DNA of 64,000 bases from an uncultured Prevotellaceae bacterium (GCA_902784615.1 CACZVN010000008.1:1-64000), one strand, 5' to 3'. Shown: positions 41,991 to 52,837, counted from the first letter of the stretch. A program made the numbers and translations. The notes: a model not told the origin generated them from the sequence alone.

Positions 41991-42746
41991 TTATTTTTTT
42001 CTTTTGTTCCTCTTGCAGATAATCTGATTGTCGAATTCAACATTGATATAACTGTACTTGTTCCAGCCGGCCTTGTTCAGTCCATAAAGGTAGAACTTCC
42101 GTAGCCGGTCCAGTTTCTTGTCGATATTGACAGGTGCCCCTAGGTAGATTACATGTTCCCCTACGCGTGGCACAATCTCTACCGTCCCGTCAGCCAGAAT
42201 GTTCATCTGTACCACCTGGTTCTTCCAGAACTTATCCTTCAGGATCTGGTTGGCCACCTGTGTCAGGGTGCTCTGGGCGTACTTGCGGGTGATGGCCCCG
42301 GTGGCAATCACTTGGTCAGTGACATAACGGGTCTCGGGCATCAGACTCCCGTGGGTATCCACATAGTAGTTCTCACCGTTGTCGGCCATCACCCGTGCAA
42401 CGGGTATCCGTTGCTTGACATAGATGCAGACATGGCCGTTCTGGCTCTTGTAACATTCTGCCTGATCGACAAAGGGACTCTTTTTCAGGCACTCTTCAAT
42501 GGTTCGGACATTGATATCCGCCATGGGCCTGGAGAGCGGATAGCACTTGTTCTGTGTCAGGATCCGTTTGATTTCCTCAGCTGTTATGAACCCCTCAACG
42601 GCAGTCTGCTCCACGTCGATCTTCACCTCGCTGCATGCGACAGCCTTAGCGTCAGGTTTGTTGAACGCTGTGACGGCCAGTAGCAGATAGGCGGCAATGA
42701 CGATGTCGCATATTACAAATAGGGTTTTCTTCCAGTTGACGGACAT
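41991..42746 (-). CDS. ftsQ: Cell division protein FtsQ
   Basis: A 251-residue bitopic membrane protein: short cytoplasmic N-terminus, TM helix about 10-28 (LFVICDIVIAAYLLLAVTAF), POTRA-like domain (about 45-115, with VEGFITAEEIKRIL) and a beta domain (YVDTHGSLMPE). FtsQ recruits FtsL/FtsB partners to the septum. Sits between murC and ftsA as in other Bacteroidales. Confidence 0.9.
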   Translation of the reverse strand: MSVNWKKTLFVICDIVIAAYLLLAVTAFNKPDAKAVACSEVKIDVEQTAVEGFITAEEIKRILTQNKCYPLSRPMADINVRTIEECLKKSPFVDQAECYKSQNGHVCIYVKQRIPVARVMADNGENYYVDTHGSLMPETRYVTDQVIATGAITRKYAQSTLTQVANQILKDKFWKNQVVQMNILADGTVEIVPRVGEHVIYLGAPVNIDKKLDRLRKFYLYGLNKAGWNKYSYINVEFDNQIICKRNKRKK

Positions 42747-42771
42747 TTAAATATTTGACGATTATACGATT

Positions 42772-44148
42772 TTACAATTTACTGTTGAGTATCTTCGTGA
42801 TCTGGGGTACCTGGTTATCGAGGTCACCGGCACCGAGGACGATGAGCACCTCGAACTGGCGGCTCCTGACGAAGTCGAGGACCTCGTCCTTGCGGATAAG
42901 TTCCTTCTTCACGCCAGGTTTCAGGTTGTCGTAGATCAGTTGCGACGTGACGCCTTCGATGGGCAGTTCACGGGCTGGGTAGATCTCTGTGAGCACCACC
43001 TCGTCGAGTTGGCTTAGGGCCTCCGCAAAGTCCTTGTAGAAGTCGCGGGTACGGGTATAGAGGTGCGGCTGGAAGATAGCAGTGATATGCTTATCCTTAT
43101 ACAGCTCACGGATACTCTTGGCACTCTGGTAGATCTCCTTGGGGTGGTGGGCATAGTCGCTGAGGAACACCAGACGGTCGGTCTTGATCTTGAAGTCGAA
43201 GCGGCGATCGACACCGCCGTAGGTCTTCATGCCGAATTTCAGTTCTTCCGCCGTACAGCCGTTGAGCTGAGCCATGGCCATGGCGGCAATGCCATTCTCG
43301 ATGTTGATGGGGATGGGCTGCCCCAACTGGACATCGCAGATGCTCTCGATGGGGGAGATAAAGTCGAAAGTGATCTCTCCGTTTCCGATGCGGATGTTCT
43401 CGGCATGGAAGTCACCCTCATTGAGACTGTAGTCATAGCGGCGTACACCGTCTTGTAGGTGCTCCTTCATCTCCAGATCACGGTGAATGATCAGGGCACC
43501 GCCGGGCTGGATGAGTTCCGTATAATGGCGGAAACTCTCCAGATAGGCATCTTTCGTGCCGTAGATATCCAGATGGTCGGGGTCGGTAGAGGTGATGACA
43601 CTCATCCACGGACGGAGCCAGTGGAACGAGCGGTCGAACTCGTCGGCCTCGATAACCACGTAGTCGGAGTCGGAGAGGATATAGTTGGTGCCGTAGTTCT
43701 TCGAGATGCCACCGAGGAAAGCGTTACAATCGAGGTGGCTCTGGTGCATGATATGGGCACACATCGTTGAGGTTGTGGTCTTGCCGTGAGTACCCGCCAC
43801 ACAGAGTCCCTTATGGGCCTGGGTCAATGTACCGAGTACCTGGGCGCGTTTCTGGATCTCGAAACCGTTGGCGTGGAAATACTGTAGTTCCTTGTGCTCC
43901 TCAGGAATGGCTGGTGTATAGATGACGAGACACGTCTCCTTCTGCTTGCAGATATGGGGAATCTCGTCGAGGTTCTCTTCGTAATGGATGAGCATCCCTT
44001 CCTTCTCCAGCTGACGGGTCAGGTCGCTGGGCGTCTTGTCGTAGCCGGCCACGACGAGTCCTTTCTTCAGGAAATAGCGGGCGATGGCGCTCATACCGAT
44101 GCCACCGGCTCCTACGAAATAGACTGCTTTGATATCTTTGATGTTCAT
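42772..44148 (-). CDS. murC: UDP-N-acetylmuramate-L-alanine ligase
   Basis: A 458-residue Mur ligase that adds L-Ala to UDP-MurNAc. N-terminal Rossmann motif GAGGIGMSAIA, ATP loop GTHGKTTT at 119-126, central motif EADEFDRSF and the C-terminal domain with YAHHPKEI. Overlaps murG by 4 bp (ATGA). Cytoplasmic; first of the Mur ligases in the pathway. Confidence 0.97.
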   Translation of the reverse strand: MNIKDIKAVYFVGAGGIGMSAIARYFLKKGLVVAGYDKTPSDLTRQLEKEGMLIHYEENLDEIPHICKQKETCLVIYTPAIPEEHKELQYFHANGFEIQKRAQVLGTLTQAHKGLCVAGTHGKTTTSTMCAHIMHQSHLDCNAFLGGISKNYGTNYILSDSDYVVIEADEFDRSFHWLRPWMSVITSTDPDHLDIYGTKDAYLESFRHYTELIQPGGALIIHRDLEMKEHLQDGVRRYDYSLNEGDFHAENIRIGNGEITFDFISPIESICDVQLGQPIPINIENGIAAMAMAQLNGCTAEELKFGMKTYGGVDRRFDFKIKTDRLVFLSDYAHHPKEIYQSAKSIRELYKDKHITAIFQPHLYTRTRDFYKDFAEALSQLDEVVLTEIYPARELPIEGVTSQLIYDNLKPGVKKELIRKDEVLDFVRSRQFEVLIVLGAGDLDNQVPQITKILNSKL

Positions 44149-45251
44149 TTTGCTAATTTGATAACTTCTTTGGCAATGATATCTGCCGAGTCGGGGAGGG
44201 CGAGTTTCAGTACGTTCTCGCTGAGCGACTTCAGTTTGGCAGCGTCTTGCACGGTGTCAATGGCTAATTGTAGCAATGTGGATGGTGCCTCGGCATCCTT
44301 CACGTAGATGGCGGCATCACGGGTAGAGAGTGCCAGCGCATTCTTCGTCTGGTGGTCTTCCGCCACGTTCGGACTCGGCACGAGGATGACAGGCTTGCCG
44401 ATGAGACAGAACTCAGAGATGCTGCTGGCTCCGGCACGGCTGATGACGAGGTCGGCAGCCTTATAGGCTACACCCATGTCAGTGATAAAGTCGGTGACCT
44501 TCAGGTTCGGGATCTCCTGTCCCTTCAGGCGCTCTGCGATCTCTGCACTATAGTACTTTCCTGTCTGCCAGATGAACTGCACGTCGGATGACTTGATGAG
44601 GTCCAGATGCTGGAGCATGCTCTCGTTGATGGTGCGAGCTCCTAGGCTACCACCGACAAGGAGGATGGTCTTCTTTGACGGGTCGAGACCCAGGCTCTTG
44701 ATGGCCTCCTCGCGGGAGATCGTCGTGTCAAGCAGGGCCTGTCTGACGGGATTGCCCGTCAAGATGATCTTCTCGGCGGGGAAGAAACGCTCCATCCCTT
44801 CGTATGCCACGCATATTTTCTCGGCCTTGGCGGCCAGGTTCTTGTTCGTCAGACCAGCATAGCTGTTCTGTTCCTGGATGAGTGTGGGGATGCCCAGACT
44901 GTTGGCGGCACCCAGGGCGGCAGCACTGGCATAACCGCCTACGCCTACGGCCACATCGGGTTTGAATTCGCGCAATAGTTTCTTGGCGAGCCATTTGCTC
45001 TTCAGGTAGTCGATAGCCACACCGATATTGGCAGGCTTCCACAAAGGACGGAAGAATCCTCTGATGGGCAGTCCTTTGATCTCATAACCGGCAGCAGGCA
45101 CCCGTTGCATCTCCATGCGCCCCAAGGCTCCGATAAACAGGATACTGGCATCGGGCTGCAATGCCTTGATGGCATTGGCAATCGAGATGGCCGGGAAAAT
45201 ATGTCCACCCGTTCCGCCTCCGCTGATGATGACTCTTAGTGCTTTACTCAT
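44145..45251 (-). CDS. murG: UDP-GlcNAc:lipid I N-acetylglucosaminyltransferase
   Basis: A GT28 enzyme, about 368 residues from ATG 45251, that converts lipid I into lipid II on the inner membrane face. N-terminal glycine loop SGGGTGGHIFPA, second loop VGGSLGARTIN, and the UDP-GlcNAc region SRAGASSISEFCLIGKPVIL. The ATG at 45251 places SKALRVIISGGGTG at the normal N-terminus. It follows ftsW by 33 bp. Confidence 0.97.
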   Translation of the reverse strand: MSKALRVIISGGGTGGHIFPAISIANAIKALQPDASILFIGALGRMEMQRVPAAGYEIKGLPIRGFFRPLWKPANIGVAIDYLKSKWLAKKLLREFKPDVAVGVGGYASAAALGAANSLGIPTLIQEQNSYAGLTNKNLAAKAEKICVAYEGMERFFPAEKIILTGNPVRQALLDTTISREEAIKSLGLDPSKKTILLVGGSLGARTINESMLQHLDLIKSSDVQFIWQTGKYYSAEIAERLKGQEIPNLKVTDFITDMGVAYKAADLVISRAGASSISEFCLIGKPVILVPSPNVAEDHQTKNALALSTRDAAIYVKDAEAPSTLLQLAIDTVQDAAKLKSLSENVLKLALPDSADIIAKEVIKLAK

Positions 45252-45284
45252 ACCTAATCTCCTATTTGCGTGCAAAATTACAAA

Positions 45285-46541
45285 TTATATTTCTTTTACC
45301 GCCATTTTTGGTTCCCTTTTTTTCGCAGAACGGCTCACACTTAAGATCACACCGACATAGGCGCAGTTGATGATGGTCGATGTACCGCCCTTACTGATAA
45401 GGGGCAGCGGCTGACCTGTCACGGGTGCGATACCCACGGCTACCAGCATGTTGAAGGCGGCTTGTACGACCAGAAGCAGGGCCAGGCCCATGACGAGGAA
45501 TGCGGGGAAATTGTTCTCACACCGACTGGCAATGCGTGCGGCCCGGTAGAGCAGTACGATATAGAGGAATACCACAAAGGTGGCTCCGATGATACCCAGT
45601 TCTTCAATGACGATGGCAAAGATGAAATCGGAGAAAGCTTGTGAGAGGAAGTCGCGCTCGACGGACTGTCCGGGACCCTTGCCGATGATGTTGCTTGATA
45701 CGATGGCGATATTGGCGTGGGCCACCTGTGCGTCTTTGTCCAGGTCATACTCGTCGGGGGCAATATCTTTCTTGTCGAGATGTTTGACGATACGGTTGCG
45801 CCAGGTGACGAAACGGTGGAAAACGCCACCGCCCTTGATGACCTTTGTGTCGGTTTCACCACTGACAACCTCGGTGGTCTGCTTGCTGTCTTCCTGGTTT
45901 GCTCCGATGCTTCCCAAGGTAAGAACCAGTGTCAGGAATATGGCGACAAGGATAGCACAGGCTCCTAGAAGCTTCCCTAACTGGACCATCGGGACGCGTC
46001 CGATGAACATCATGAGGAAGATAACACCAAAGAGCAAGGCGGCCGTCGAGAGGTTCTCGATGCCTATCAGGGCTGCGGTGGGAATAACGATCCACAAAAT
46101 ATATTTGAATGCTTTCTTATCGGCACCATCTTCGCGTTGCATGGCACTGAGGATCTGAGCCGTGTATAGCACCATCGTGCCTTTGGCAATCTCCGAGGGC
46201 TGGAAAGTGATGCCGCCAGGCAGGGAGATGACACGGTTGGCACCATTGATAGACTCTCCGCCCACCAGTACCCAGAGCAGGGTGATGCCGGAAATGATCA
46301 GCAGGAAGAGCGTCATCAACTTAAAGTACCTACACGGGATGTTGAGCGTAATCACTGCCACTGCCACACCGACGATGATGGTAACGGTGTGGAAGGCGAT
46401 AGGACCCACGTAGTTCTGGCTCTTATAGGTCAGGTTGCTCGAAGCCGAAAAGACTTCGACGATACTGATCATGCAGAGGAAGAAAAATACCATCCAGATG
46501 ACCTTGTCTCCCTTGAAGATGTTGCCTATCTTCTTGTTCAT
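45285..46541 (-). CDS. ftsW: Septal peptidoglycan polymerase FtsW (SEDS family)
   Basis: A 418-residue membrane protein with about ten TM helices of the SEDS family. Seen: GGITFQPSEIAKGTMVLYTA, the GxGPGQS-like loop IIGKGPGQSVERDFLSQAFS, and PLPLISKGGTSTI near the C-terminus. SEDS proteins polymerise lipid II with a class B PBP; here FtsI, in the same cluster, is the expected partner. An unusually long extracytoplasmic/cytoplasmic loop about 215-265 carries charged residues. Confidence 0.95.
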   Translation of the reverse strand: MNKKIGNIFKGDKVIWMVFFFLCMISIVEVFSASSNLTYKSQNYVGPIAFHTVTIIVGVAVAVITLNIPCRYFKLMTLFLLIISGITLLWVLVGGESINGANRVISLPGGITFQPSEIAKGTMVLYTAQILSAMQREDGADKKAFKYILWIVIPTAALIGIENLSTAALLFGVIFLMMFIGRVPMVQLGKLLGACAILVAIFLTLVLTLGSIGANQEDSKQTTEVVSGETDTKVIKGGGVFHRFVTWRNRIVKHLDKKDIAPDEYDLDKDAQVAHANIAIVSSNIIGKGPGQSVERDFLSQAFSDFIFAIVIEELGIIGATFVVFLYIVLLYRAARIASRCENNFPAFLVMGLALLLVVQAAFNMLVAVGIAPVTGQPLPLISKGGTSTIINCAYVGVILSVSRSAKKREPKMAVKEI

Positions 46542-46544
46542 ATA

Positions 46545-47876
46545 TTATAGACTTCTTGCTAATTCCTTGAACTGTTCGCCGCGATCCTCCATGTTCTTGA
46601 AAAGGTCGAACGAGGCACAGCAGGGCGAGAGCAATACGGTCTCCCCGGGCTTGGCCATCTCATAGCAGGCCGCCATGCACTCCTTCATGGAGTGGGTGTC
46701 GCGGACGGGAATGCCCATGGAGTCGAAGTTATCGTGTAACTTCTGGTTGTCGGCACCGAGATAGACGATACCGGAACATTTCTCCCTGACGAGCGGTTTG
46801 ATGGGCTCGTAATCGTTGCCCTTGTCCTTACCGCCAATGATGAGAATCACCTTGGTCTTCATGGCCTCCAGGGCATACCAGCAGGCATCGACGTTGGTGG
46901 CCTTCGAGTCGTTGATATATTGTACACCGCGTACCACACAGACCTTCTCCAGACGGTGCTCCACACCGGGGAAGTCGCTAAGGCTCTTGCGGATCTCTTC
47001 TTTCTTGATACCTGCCACGTCGGAGGCGATACCTGCGGCGAGGGAGTTGTAGATGTTATGCTTGCCCGTCAGACTGAGGCTCTCTTGTTCCATGTTAAAC
47101 GGCTCGGGCTTCTCAATCTTATACTGGCCTTCCTCAATATAGCCGATCACCCCTTTCTCTTTCAGTTCGGAGAAAGGATATTGTACGGCCTGGATGTCGT
47201 ACTTCTTTAACTCGCGCTGGATGATGGGATCATCGGCCCAGTAGATGAAGGCATCCTGAGGTGTCTGGTTCTGGATAATACGCATCTTCGCATCCACGTA
47301 GTTCTGCATCTCGAAACCGTAGCGATCGAGGTGGTCGGGCGTGATGTTCAGCAGGATGGCGATGTTGGCGCGGAAGTCATACATATTGTCCAACTGGAAG
47401 GAACTGAGTTCGATGATATAGTATTCATGCGGGTCCTCAGCCACCTGCAGGGCGAGTGAGTTACCGATGTTTCCCGCCAGTCCGGCATCATAGCCGGCCT
47501 CCTTGAAGATATGGTAGATCAGGGAGGTCGTAGTGGTCTTACCATTCGATCCCGTGATGCAGATCATCTTCGAGTTGGTGTATCGGCCAGCGAATTCGAT
47601 CTCACTGATGATATGGATGCCTTTCTCCTTGATCTTGACAATCATCGGAGCCGTGTCGGGGATGCCGGGACTCTTAATGATCTCGTCGGCATTCAGGATT
47701 TTTTCTTCCGTATGGTGCCCCTCTTCCCACTCGATATGGCGGTCGTCAAGCATCATCTTGTACTTGTCGGCAATCTTCGACATGTCGGACACGAACACGT
47801 CGAAGCCTTCTTTCTTAGCGAGGACGGCGGCTCCAGCGCCGCTCTCTCCTGCTCCTAATATTACGATTCTTTTCAT
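46545..47876 (-). CDS. murD: UDP-N-acetylmuramoyl-L-alanine-D-glutamate ligase
   Basis: A 443-residue Mur ligase that adds D-Glu. N-terminal ILGAGESGAGAAVLA, ATP loop GSNGKTTT at 109-116, the middle motif ELSSFQLD, and YINDSKATNVDACWYAL (the KATN motif with the ligase lysine region). It follows mraY by 3 bp and precedes ftsW by 3 bp. Confidence 0.97.
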   Translation of the reverse strand: MKRIVILGAGESGAGAAVLAKKEGFDVFVSDMSKIADKYKMMLDDRHIEWEEGHHTEEKILNADEIIKSPGIPDTAPMIVKIKEKGIHIISEIEFAGRYTNSKMICITGSNGKTTTTSLIYHIFKEAGYDAGLAGNIGNSLALQVAEDPHEYYIIELSSFQLDNMYDFRANIAILLNITPDHLDRYGFEMQNYVDAKMRIIQNQTPQDAFIYWADDPIIQRELKKYDIQAVQYPFSELKEKGVIGYIEEGQYKIEKPEPFNMEQESLSLTGKHNIYNSLAAGIASDVAGIKKEEIRKSLSDFPGVEHRLEKVCVVRGVQYINDSKATNVDACWYALEAMKTKVILIIGGKDKGNDYEPIKPLVREKCSGIVYLGADNQKLHDNFDSMGIPVRDTHSMKECMAACYEMAKPGETVLLSPCCASFDLFKNMEDRGEQFKELARSL

Positions 47877-47879
47877 ATT

Positions 47880-49148
47880 CTATCGCATCTTCAAGGTGAT
47901 AATCGTCAGTGCCGCCAGGATAATGGTGGTAATCCAGAAGCGGATGGTAATCTTTGACTCATGGAACGGACGGTGGGGCCAGCTCTTCAGGATATAGGTG
48001 CTGGTGGCGTCCAACTGGGAGTCGAGTTTACGGAAAGTGTCGTGGATCGGCGTCGCCCGGAACACGCGGACACGCTTGCCTTTCCGTTTTTGTATCTTGA
48101 ACCACTGGGTCTGTATGATCACGCTCAGGCTTTCCACGAAGAAGATGCCGCAGAGGATAGGCAACAACAGTTCCTTGTGGATGATGACGGCACAGACACC
48201 GATGATACCGCCAATGGTTAGAGAGCCGGTGTCGCCCATAAACACCTGAGCCGGGAAGGCGTTGTACCAGAGGAAACCGATCATGGCTCCCACGAATGCA
48301 CAAAGGAAGATCACAAGTTCCTCAGAGTGGGGGATATACATGATGTCGAAATACGAGGCATAGCCGATGTGGGACGACACATAGGCCAGGATTCCCAAGG
48401 CGACGCCAATGATGGCGGAGTTACCAGCACACATGCCATCCATACCGTCGTTGAGGTTGGCACCGTTCGACACGGCCGTCACAACGAGGATAGTCATCAG
48501 TACAAACAGCACCCATCCTGCTGCTACCGCATATTTGCCGCAGAATCCCATGACCTTCGAGTAGTTCAGGTTGTGGTTCTTGATGAATGGGATGGTGGTC
48601 TGCAACGACTTTACCGCCTCCTTCTTATGCTTCACGACGATTTCCTGCTCCTGTTGCACATTGACGTTCTCGCGTACTACGACATCCGGACTGAGCCAGA
48701 GCGTGAGTCCGACAATAAAGCCGATACTGATCTGTCCTACGATTTTGTATTTGCCCTTCAGACCTTCCTTGTTGCGTTTGAAGATCTTGATATAGTCGTC
48801 GAGGAAACCTAGGAAGCCGAGCCAGACGGTTGTGATGATCATCAGAAGAAGATAGGTGTTACGGATACGTCCCAGCAGAATCACAGGTACAAGGATACTT
48901 ACGATGATGATGACCCCGCCCATGGTGGGCACACCTTTTTTCTCCACGCCAAACGGGTCGATGCTCGGATCACGCTCTGTCTCAAAGATCTTCTTACGCT
49001 TCATCCATTTGATGAACCGCTCACCAAACCAGGCAGAGATGAGCAATGAGAGAATCAGCGTCAGCAGGGCGCGGAATGAGATATAGGACCACATGTGTGA
49101 CCCTGGGATATCGTATTGGTCGAGAAATCGGAAGAGGTAGTATAGCAT
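47880..49148 (-). CDS. mraY: Phospho-N-acetylmuramoyl-pentapeptide transferase
   Basis: A 422-residue integral membrane enzyme that forms lipid I. About ten TM helices; catalytic motifs GVPTMGG near the N-terminus, LGFLDDYIK (Asp pair), DGMDGM, and GDTGSLTIGG. A longer soluble insertion about 175-200 is typical of Bacteroidetes MraY. 19 bp after murE, with a TTAAACATTAAA-rich spacer (49150-49182). Confidence 0.96.
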   Translation of the reverse strand: MLYYLFRFLDQYDIPGSHMWSYISFRALLTLILSLLISAWFGERFIKWMKRKKIFETERDPSIDPFGVEKKGVPTMGGVIIIVSILVPVILLGRIRNTYLLLMIITTVWLGFLGFLDDYIKIFKRNKEGLKGKYKIVGQISIGFIVGLTLWLSPDVVVRENVNVQQEQEIVVKHKKEAVKSLQTTIPFIKNHNLNYSKVMGFCGKYAVAAGWVLFVLMTILVVTAVSNGANLNDGMDGMCAGNSAIIGVALGILAYVSSHIGYASYFDIMYIPHSEELVIFLCAFVGAMIGFLWYNAFPAQVFMGDTGSLTIGGIIGVCAVIIHKELLLPILCGIFFVESLSVIIQTQWFKIQKRKGKRVRVFRATPIHDTFRKLDSQLDATSTYILKSWPHRPFHESKITIRFWITTIILAALTIITLKMR

Positions 49149-49167
49149 GGGGATGAAACATTAAAAA

Positions 49168-50619
49168 TTAAACATTAAATATCTCACGGACGACTTCCTT
49201 GTCGTCGAAGTGGTGCTTCACACCTTGGATCTCCTGATAGTCCTCATGTCCCTTGCCGGCAATAAGGATGACGTCACCCTTCTCCGCCATCATACAGGCG
49301 GTGCGGATGGCCTCGCGGCGATCAACGATGCTGATAACTTTCTTCATCTGCTTCTGGTCAAGACCAGCGAGCATATCGTTGATGATGTCTTCGGGCTCCT
49401 CGAAACGGGGATTGTCGCTGGTGATAATCACCCGGTCGCTCTGCTTGACGGCCTCCTGGGCCATCAGCGGACGCTTGCCCTTGTCACGGTTGCCGCCAGC
49501 GCCGCAGACAGTGATAACCTTGCCATTGCCGTCAAGCACTTCGTGGATGGCGTTGAGCACGTTCTCCAAGGCATCAGGCGTGTGGGCGTAATCGACGATA
49601 GCGGTATAGCCCTCTGGGGAGTGAACGGGATCCAGACGACCGTTGACGCTTTTCAGGGTGCTCAGGATGACGAGGATATCATCGGGATTCTTGCCCAACA
49701 TGACAGCGGCGCCATAGACGGCGAGTAAGTTGCTGACGTTGAACTTACCGATAAACTGTACGCCGACCTCCTTACCATTGATATTCAGGTACATGCCCTC
49801 GAAGTGGCATTCAATGATCTTAGCCTTGAAGTCGGCCATCGTACGGGTGGAGTAGGTTTTGACCTGCGCTTTGCAGTTCTGTACCATCACACTGCCGTTC
49901 TTGTCGTCGGCATTGATGATGGCAAAAGCATCCTTGTCGAGTCCGTCGAAGAAGGCCTTCTTCGCGTCACGGTAGTTCTCAAATGTACCGTGGTAGTCCA
50001 GATGGTCGCGGGTGAGGTTCGTGAAGATGCCACCCGTAAACCGTAGTCCGCCGATACGTTTCTGGGCGATGGCATGGCTACTGCACTCCATGAAGGCATA
50101 TTCGCAGCCGGCCTCCACCATCTGGGCAAGCAGTTTGTTCAGTTCAATGGGGTCGGGTGTCGTATGGTCGGCGGGGATCACCTCGTCCTCGATGTAGTTG
50201 CAGACGGTGGAGAGCAGACCACACTTATGTCCGAATTTGCGGAACATATTATATAATAAGGTGGCGATGGTGGTTTTGCCGTTAGTACCCGTCACACCGA
50301 CGAGTTTCAACTGCCTTGACGGATCACCGTAGAACTGTGTGGCCACCTCGCCAACCCAGTCCTCCGTGGATTCCACGGCGATATAGGTTACGCCAGGCGT
50401 ACGTTTGGTGGGCAGACTCTCACAGAGAATGGCGGTGGCACCCTGTTCGATAGCCTTGTTGATAAACCGATGCCCATCAGTCTGTGTGCCAGGGACGGCC
50501 ACGAAGAGGTGGTCAGCCTCTATGCGGCGGGAGTCGATGTTGACACCCTTGATCTCTACCTCTTCATCACCGATGATGTTCAGTACTTCGACATTCTTCA
50601 GTAATTCATTCAGTTTCAT
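49168..50619 (-). CDS. murE: UDP-N-acetylmuramoyl-tripeptide synthetase, meso-DAP adding
   Basis: A 483-residue Mur ligase that adds the third stem residue. ATP loop GTNGKTT at 111-117; [14 protein letters not shown]; and the DNPR specificity motif in [15 protein letters not shown], which marks meso-diaminopimelate rather than lysine. Cytoplasmic. It follows ftsI by 16 bp. Confidence 0.97.
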   Translation of the reverse strand: MKLNELLKNVEVLNIIGDEEVEIKGVNIDSRRIEADHLFVAVPGTQTDGHRFINKAIEQGATAILCESLPTKRTPGVTYIAVESTEDWVGEVATQFYGDPSRQLKLVGVTGTNGKTTIATLLYNMFRKFGHKCGLLSTVCNYIEDEVIPADHTTPDPIELNKLLAQMVEAGCEYAFMECSSHAIAQKRIGGLRFTGGIFTNLTRDHLDYHGTFENYRDAKKAFFDGLDKDAFAIINADDKNGSVMVQNCKAQVKTYSTRTMADFKAKIIECHFEGMYLNINGKEVGVQFIGKFNVSNLLAVYGAAVMLGKNPDDILVILSTLKSVNGRLDPVHSPEGYTAIVDYAHTPDALENVLNAIHEVLDGNGKVITVCGAGGNRDKGKRPLMAQEAVKQSDRVIITSDNPRFEEPEDIINDMLAGLDQKQMKKVISIVDRREAIRTACMMAEKGDVILIAGKGHEDYQEIQGVKHHFDDKEVVREIFNV

Positions 50620-50635
50620 ATCCTTCAGTCTTTAG

Positions 50636-52828
50636 TTATTCCATGAGTAATTCGCATACCATACCTTGTCTGGCAGCCGTACCGGCATAGATGCTCTGTG
50701 CCTTCACCTTGCCCCTGCCTCTGATTTTCGCTTTCACACCAATGCTTTCCAGCAGATAGACAGCATCGCGGGCTCCCATGCCAGTGACATCGGGCACGAT
50801 TCCCCTATTGCTCTTCGTCAGTGTGAGCACCACCTTCTTGTTTTCTCTTATTGCCCGCCCCCAGATGGGATTTCCTTCTGTGTAGGAGCCGCCCCAGTTG
50901 TTGTCGGTCTTCACATCCAACTGGTTCAGCACATAGTGGGCTGCCACCATGTCACCGCCCTTTACGTCGGGAATGATGACTGATGCAGTGTCACGGGCAT
51001 CATCCACGCTGCGTTTCAGGTTTTGTGCCATCACTCCCTCAGAGATATGGTGGAACACCACACCAGACATACCACCGCCCGAGGCAGGCAGACCCGACTT
51101 CTTCAGACAGACGATACAGGTATAACGGGGGTCATCGGCGGGGAAGTAGCCAGCAAACGACAACCAGTAACGGGTGGTTCCCGAGTGGTAACTGCCGTAC
51201 TGGTCGGCCACCTGGGCCGTACCAGTCTTGCCTGCCACCTTGAATGACTTGGAACCGGCCTTGCGCCCCAGACCCTGACTGACCACATGTTCCAGAATGG
51301 TCTGCATCATCTTGATGGTTGCGGGTTTGGCGATATTCTCCTTGAGCACAACGGGCTCAAACTCCCTGACGACCTGTCCGTCCTTCATCAACTGCTTCAC
51401 AAAGCGGGGCTGCATCATCTTGCCGTTGTTGGCGATGGCATTGTAGAAGGCTATGGTATTGATGGGGGCGATCTGCGTCTCATAGCCGATGCTCATCCAG
51501 GGCAGGGTGGTTTTACTCCAGTATTTGGCTCGGTCGGTGGTCTTCGTGTCCGGCATACGGATATAGGGCGGATGATAACCTACCAAGGGGATCTTCAGGT
51601 CTTCGTGGATACCCACGCGGTAGAGCCCTTGTACGTATTTCGTGGGATTGCTGCCGTAGAACTTATCGATGACGTAGCTCACGCCGATGTTCGAACTGAC
51701 CTCAAGGGCGCGGGCGACGTTGATGTCCTGATAACCGCCACGGCGCCAGTTGTGGTCTTTCATGTCACGGCCATGCATGTTCATGACACCGCTGCCTGTA
51801 TGGATCACGAAACTGGTATCTCTGGGGATTACTCCGTCGTCAAGAGCCACAAGGAAGGAAGCCACCTTGAATACGGAACCAGGCTCACAACGGTAACTGA
51901 TGGCATTGTTCACCATCTCGTGATACTCACCGTCGGCACCGCGCTGCATGTTCACGATGGCCTTCACGTCACCGGTCTTCACCTCCATGAGGATGGCCAC
52001 ACCCATCTCACCGCCAATCTCCTTCAGTTCCTCGACAACGGCACGTTCCGCCAAGTCTTGCATGCTCACGTCGATGGTGGTCACGATGTCATAGCCGTCA
52101 ATGGGATTCTGTACGGGGATGTCCATGTACTTGTTCAGCACCTTGCGACGGTGCATCAGTCCGTTAGTGCCGCGCAGCAAGGAGTCGAATGACAGTTCCA
52201 GACCGTATTTTGCACTATCCTTGGCACCAAACATGTCGCCGACGGTGCGCTGGGCCAGGGAGCCGAACGGACGACGACGCGAGTTGAATTCCTCCCAGTG
52301 GAAACCACCCTTATAGACAGGCTCCTTGAATATCGGTAGCTTATGTACCTCGCAGAACGTGTTGTAGTCTATGCGTCGTGGCCAGATCGCCCAGTGGCGA
52401 GCACCAATGGAACCGTTCTTCTGAACTTTTTGTCTGCCTTCCAGCAGGTGGGCTTTGAACTCCGCTGCCGACTTGGAAGGGAATATCTGGTTGAGGTCGT
52501 AACAGACGCTGTCGATCTTCTCAGCCCAGACGGAGTCGCGTCTGTGACGGCCGATAGAATCGTCGGCTCCGGCCTGGAAGTCCATATATATCTTGTATTC
52601 AGGGATACTGCTTGCCATCAACTGGCCGTCGCAACTGAGAATATTACCGCGAGCAGGCTTTACGCTTACACTGTCGCGCTTCAGACGGTCGGCCACCTGC
52701 GTCCAATAGTCTTTTTTGACAGTCATGATATACATGGCCTTGCCAACCACGGCAAAACCAATTAATGTCAGGACTACTGCGATGGCGAAGTAGCGGGGCA
52801 TGACCTTATCATTCTTGAACTTACTCAT
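50636..52828 (-). CDS. ftsI: Septal penicillin-binding protein (FtsI/PBP3 type) with PASTA domain
   Basis: A 730-residue class B transpeptidase. Short cytoplasmic N-terminus, TM helix about 12-34, dimerisation region, then the transpeptidase with SVFK (S318, K321), SSN 378-380 and KTG 534-536. A single PASTA-like domain (about 672-730, IVPDVTGMGARDAVYLLES) ends the protein. It cross-links septal peptidoglycan with FtsW. It lies 9 bp after the FtsL-like gene. Confidence 0.96.
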   Translation of the reverse strand: MSKFKNDKVMPRYFAIAVVLTLIGFAVVGKAMYIMTVKKDYWTQVADRLKRDSVSVKPARGNILSCDGQLMASSIPEYKIYMDFQAGADDSIGRHRRDSVWAEKIDSVCYDLNQIFPSKSAAEFKAHLLEGRQKVQKNGSIGARHWAIWPRRIDYNTFCEVHKLPIFKEPVYKGGFHWEEFNSRRRPFGSLAQRTVGDMFGAKDSAKYGLELSFDSLLRGTNGLMHRRKVLNKYMDIPVQNPIDGYDIVTTIDVSMQDLAERAVVEELKEIGGEMGVAILMEVKTGDVKAIVNMQRGADGEYHEMVNNAISYRCEPGSVFKVASFLVALDDGVIPRDTSFVIHTGSGVMNMHGRDMKDHNWRRGGYQDINVARALEVSSNIGVSYVIDKFYGSNPTKYVQGLYRVGIHEDLKIPLVGYHPPYIRMPDTKTTDRAKYWSKTTLPWMSIGYETQIAPINTIAFYNAIANNGKMMQPRFVKQLMKDGQVVREFEPVVLKENIAKPATIKMMQTILEHVVSQGLGRKAGSKSFKVAGKTGTAQVADQYGSYHSGTTRYWLSFAGYFPADDPRYTCIVCLKKSGLPASGGGMSGVVFHHISEGVMAQNLKRSVDDARDTASVIIPDVKGGDMVAAHYVLNQLDVKTDNNWGGSYTEGNPIWGRAIRENKKVVLTLTKSNRGIVPDVTGMGARDAVYLLESIGVKAKIRGRGKVKAQSIYAGTAARQGMVCELLME

Positions 52829-52837
52829 TCCGTCTTT

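Noticed and set aside
51287-52192. Plus-strand frame of 301 codons opposite ftsI
   Set aside because: Antisense shadow of a conserved transpeptidase; rich in His/Asp/Val as typical for reverse frames.
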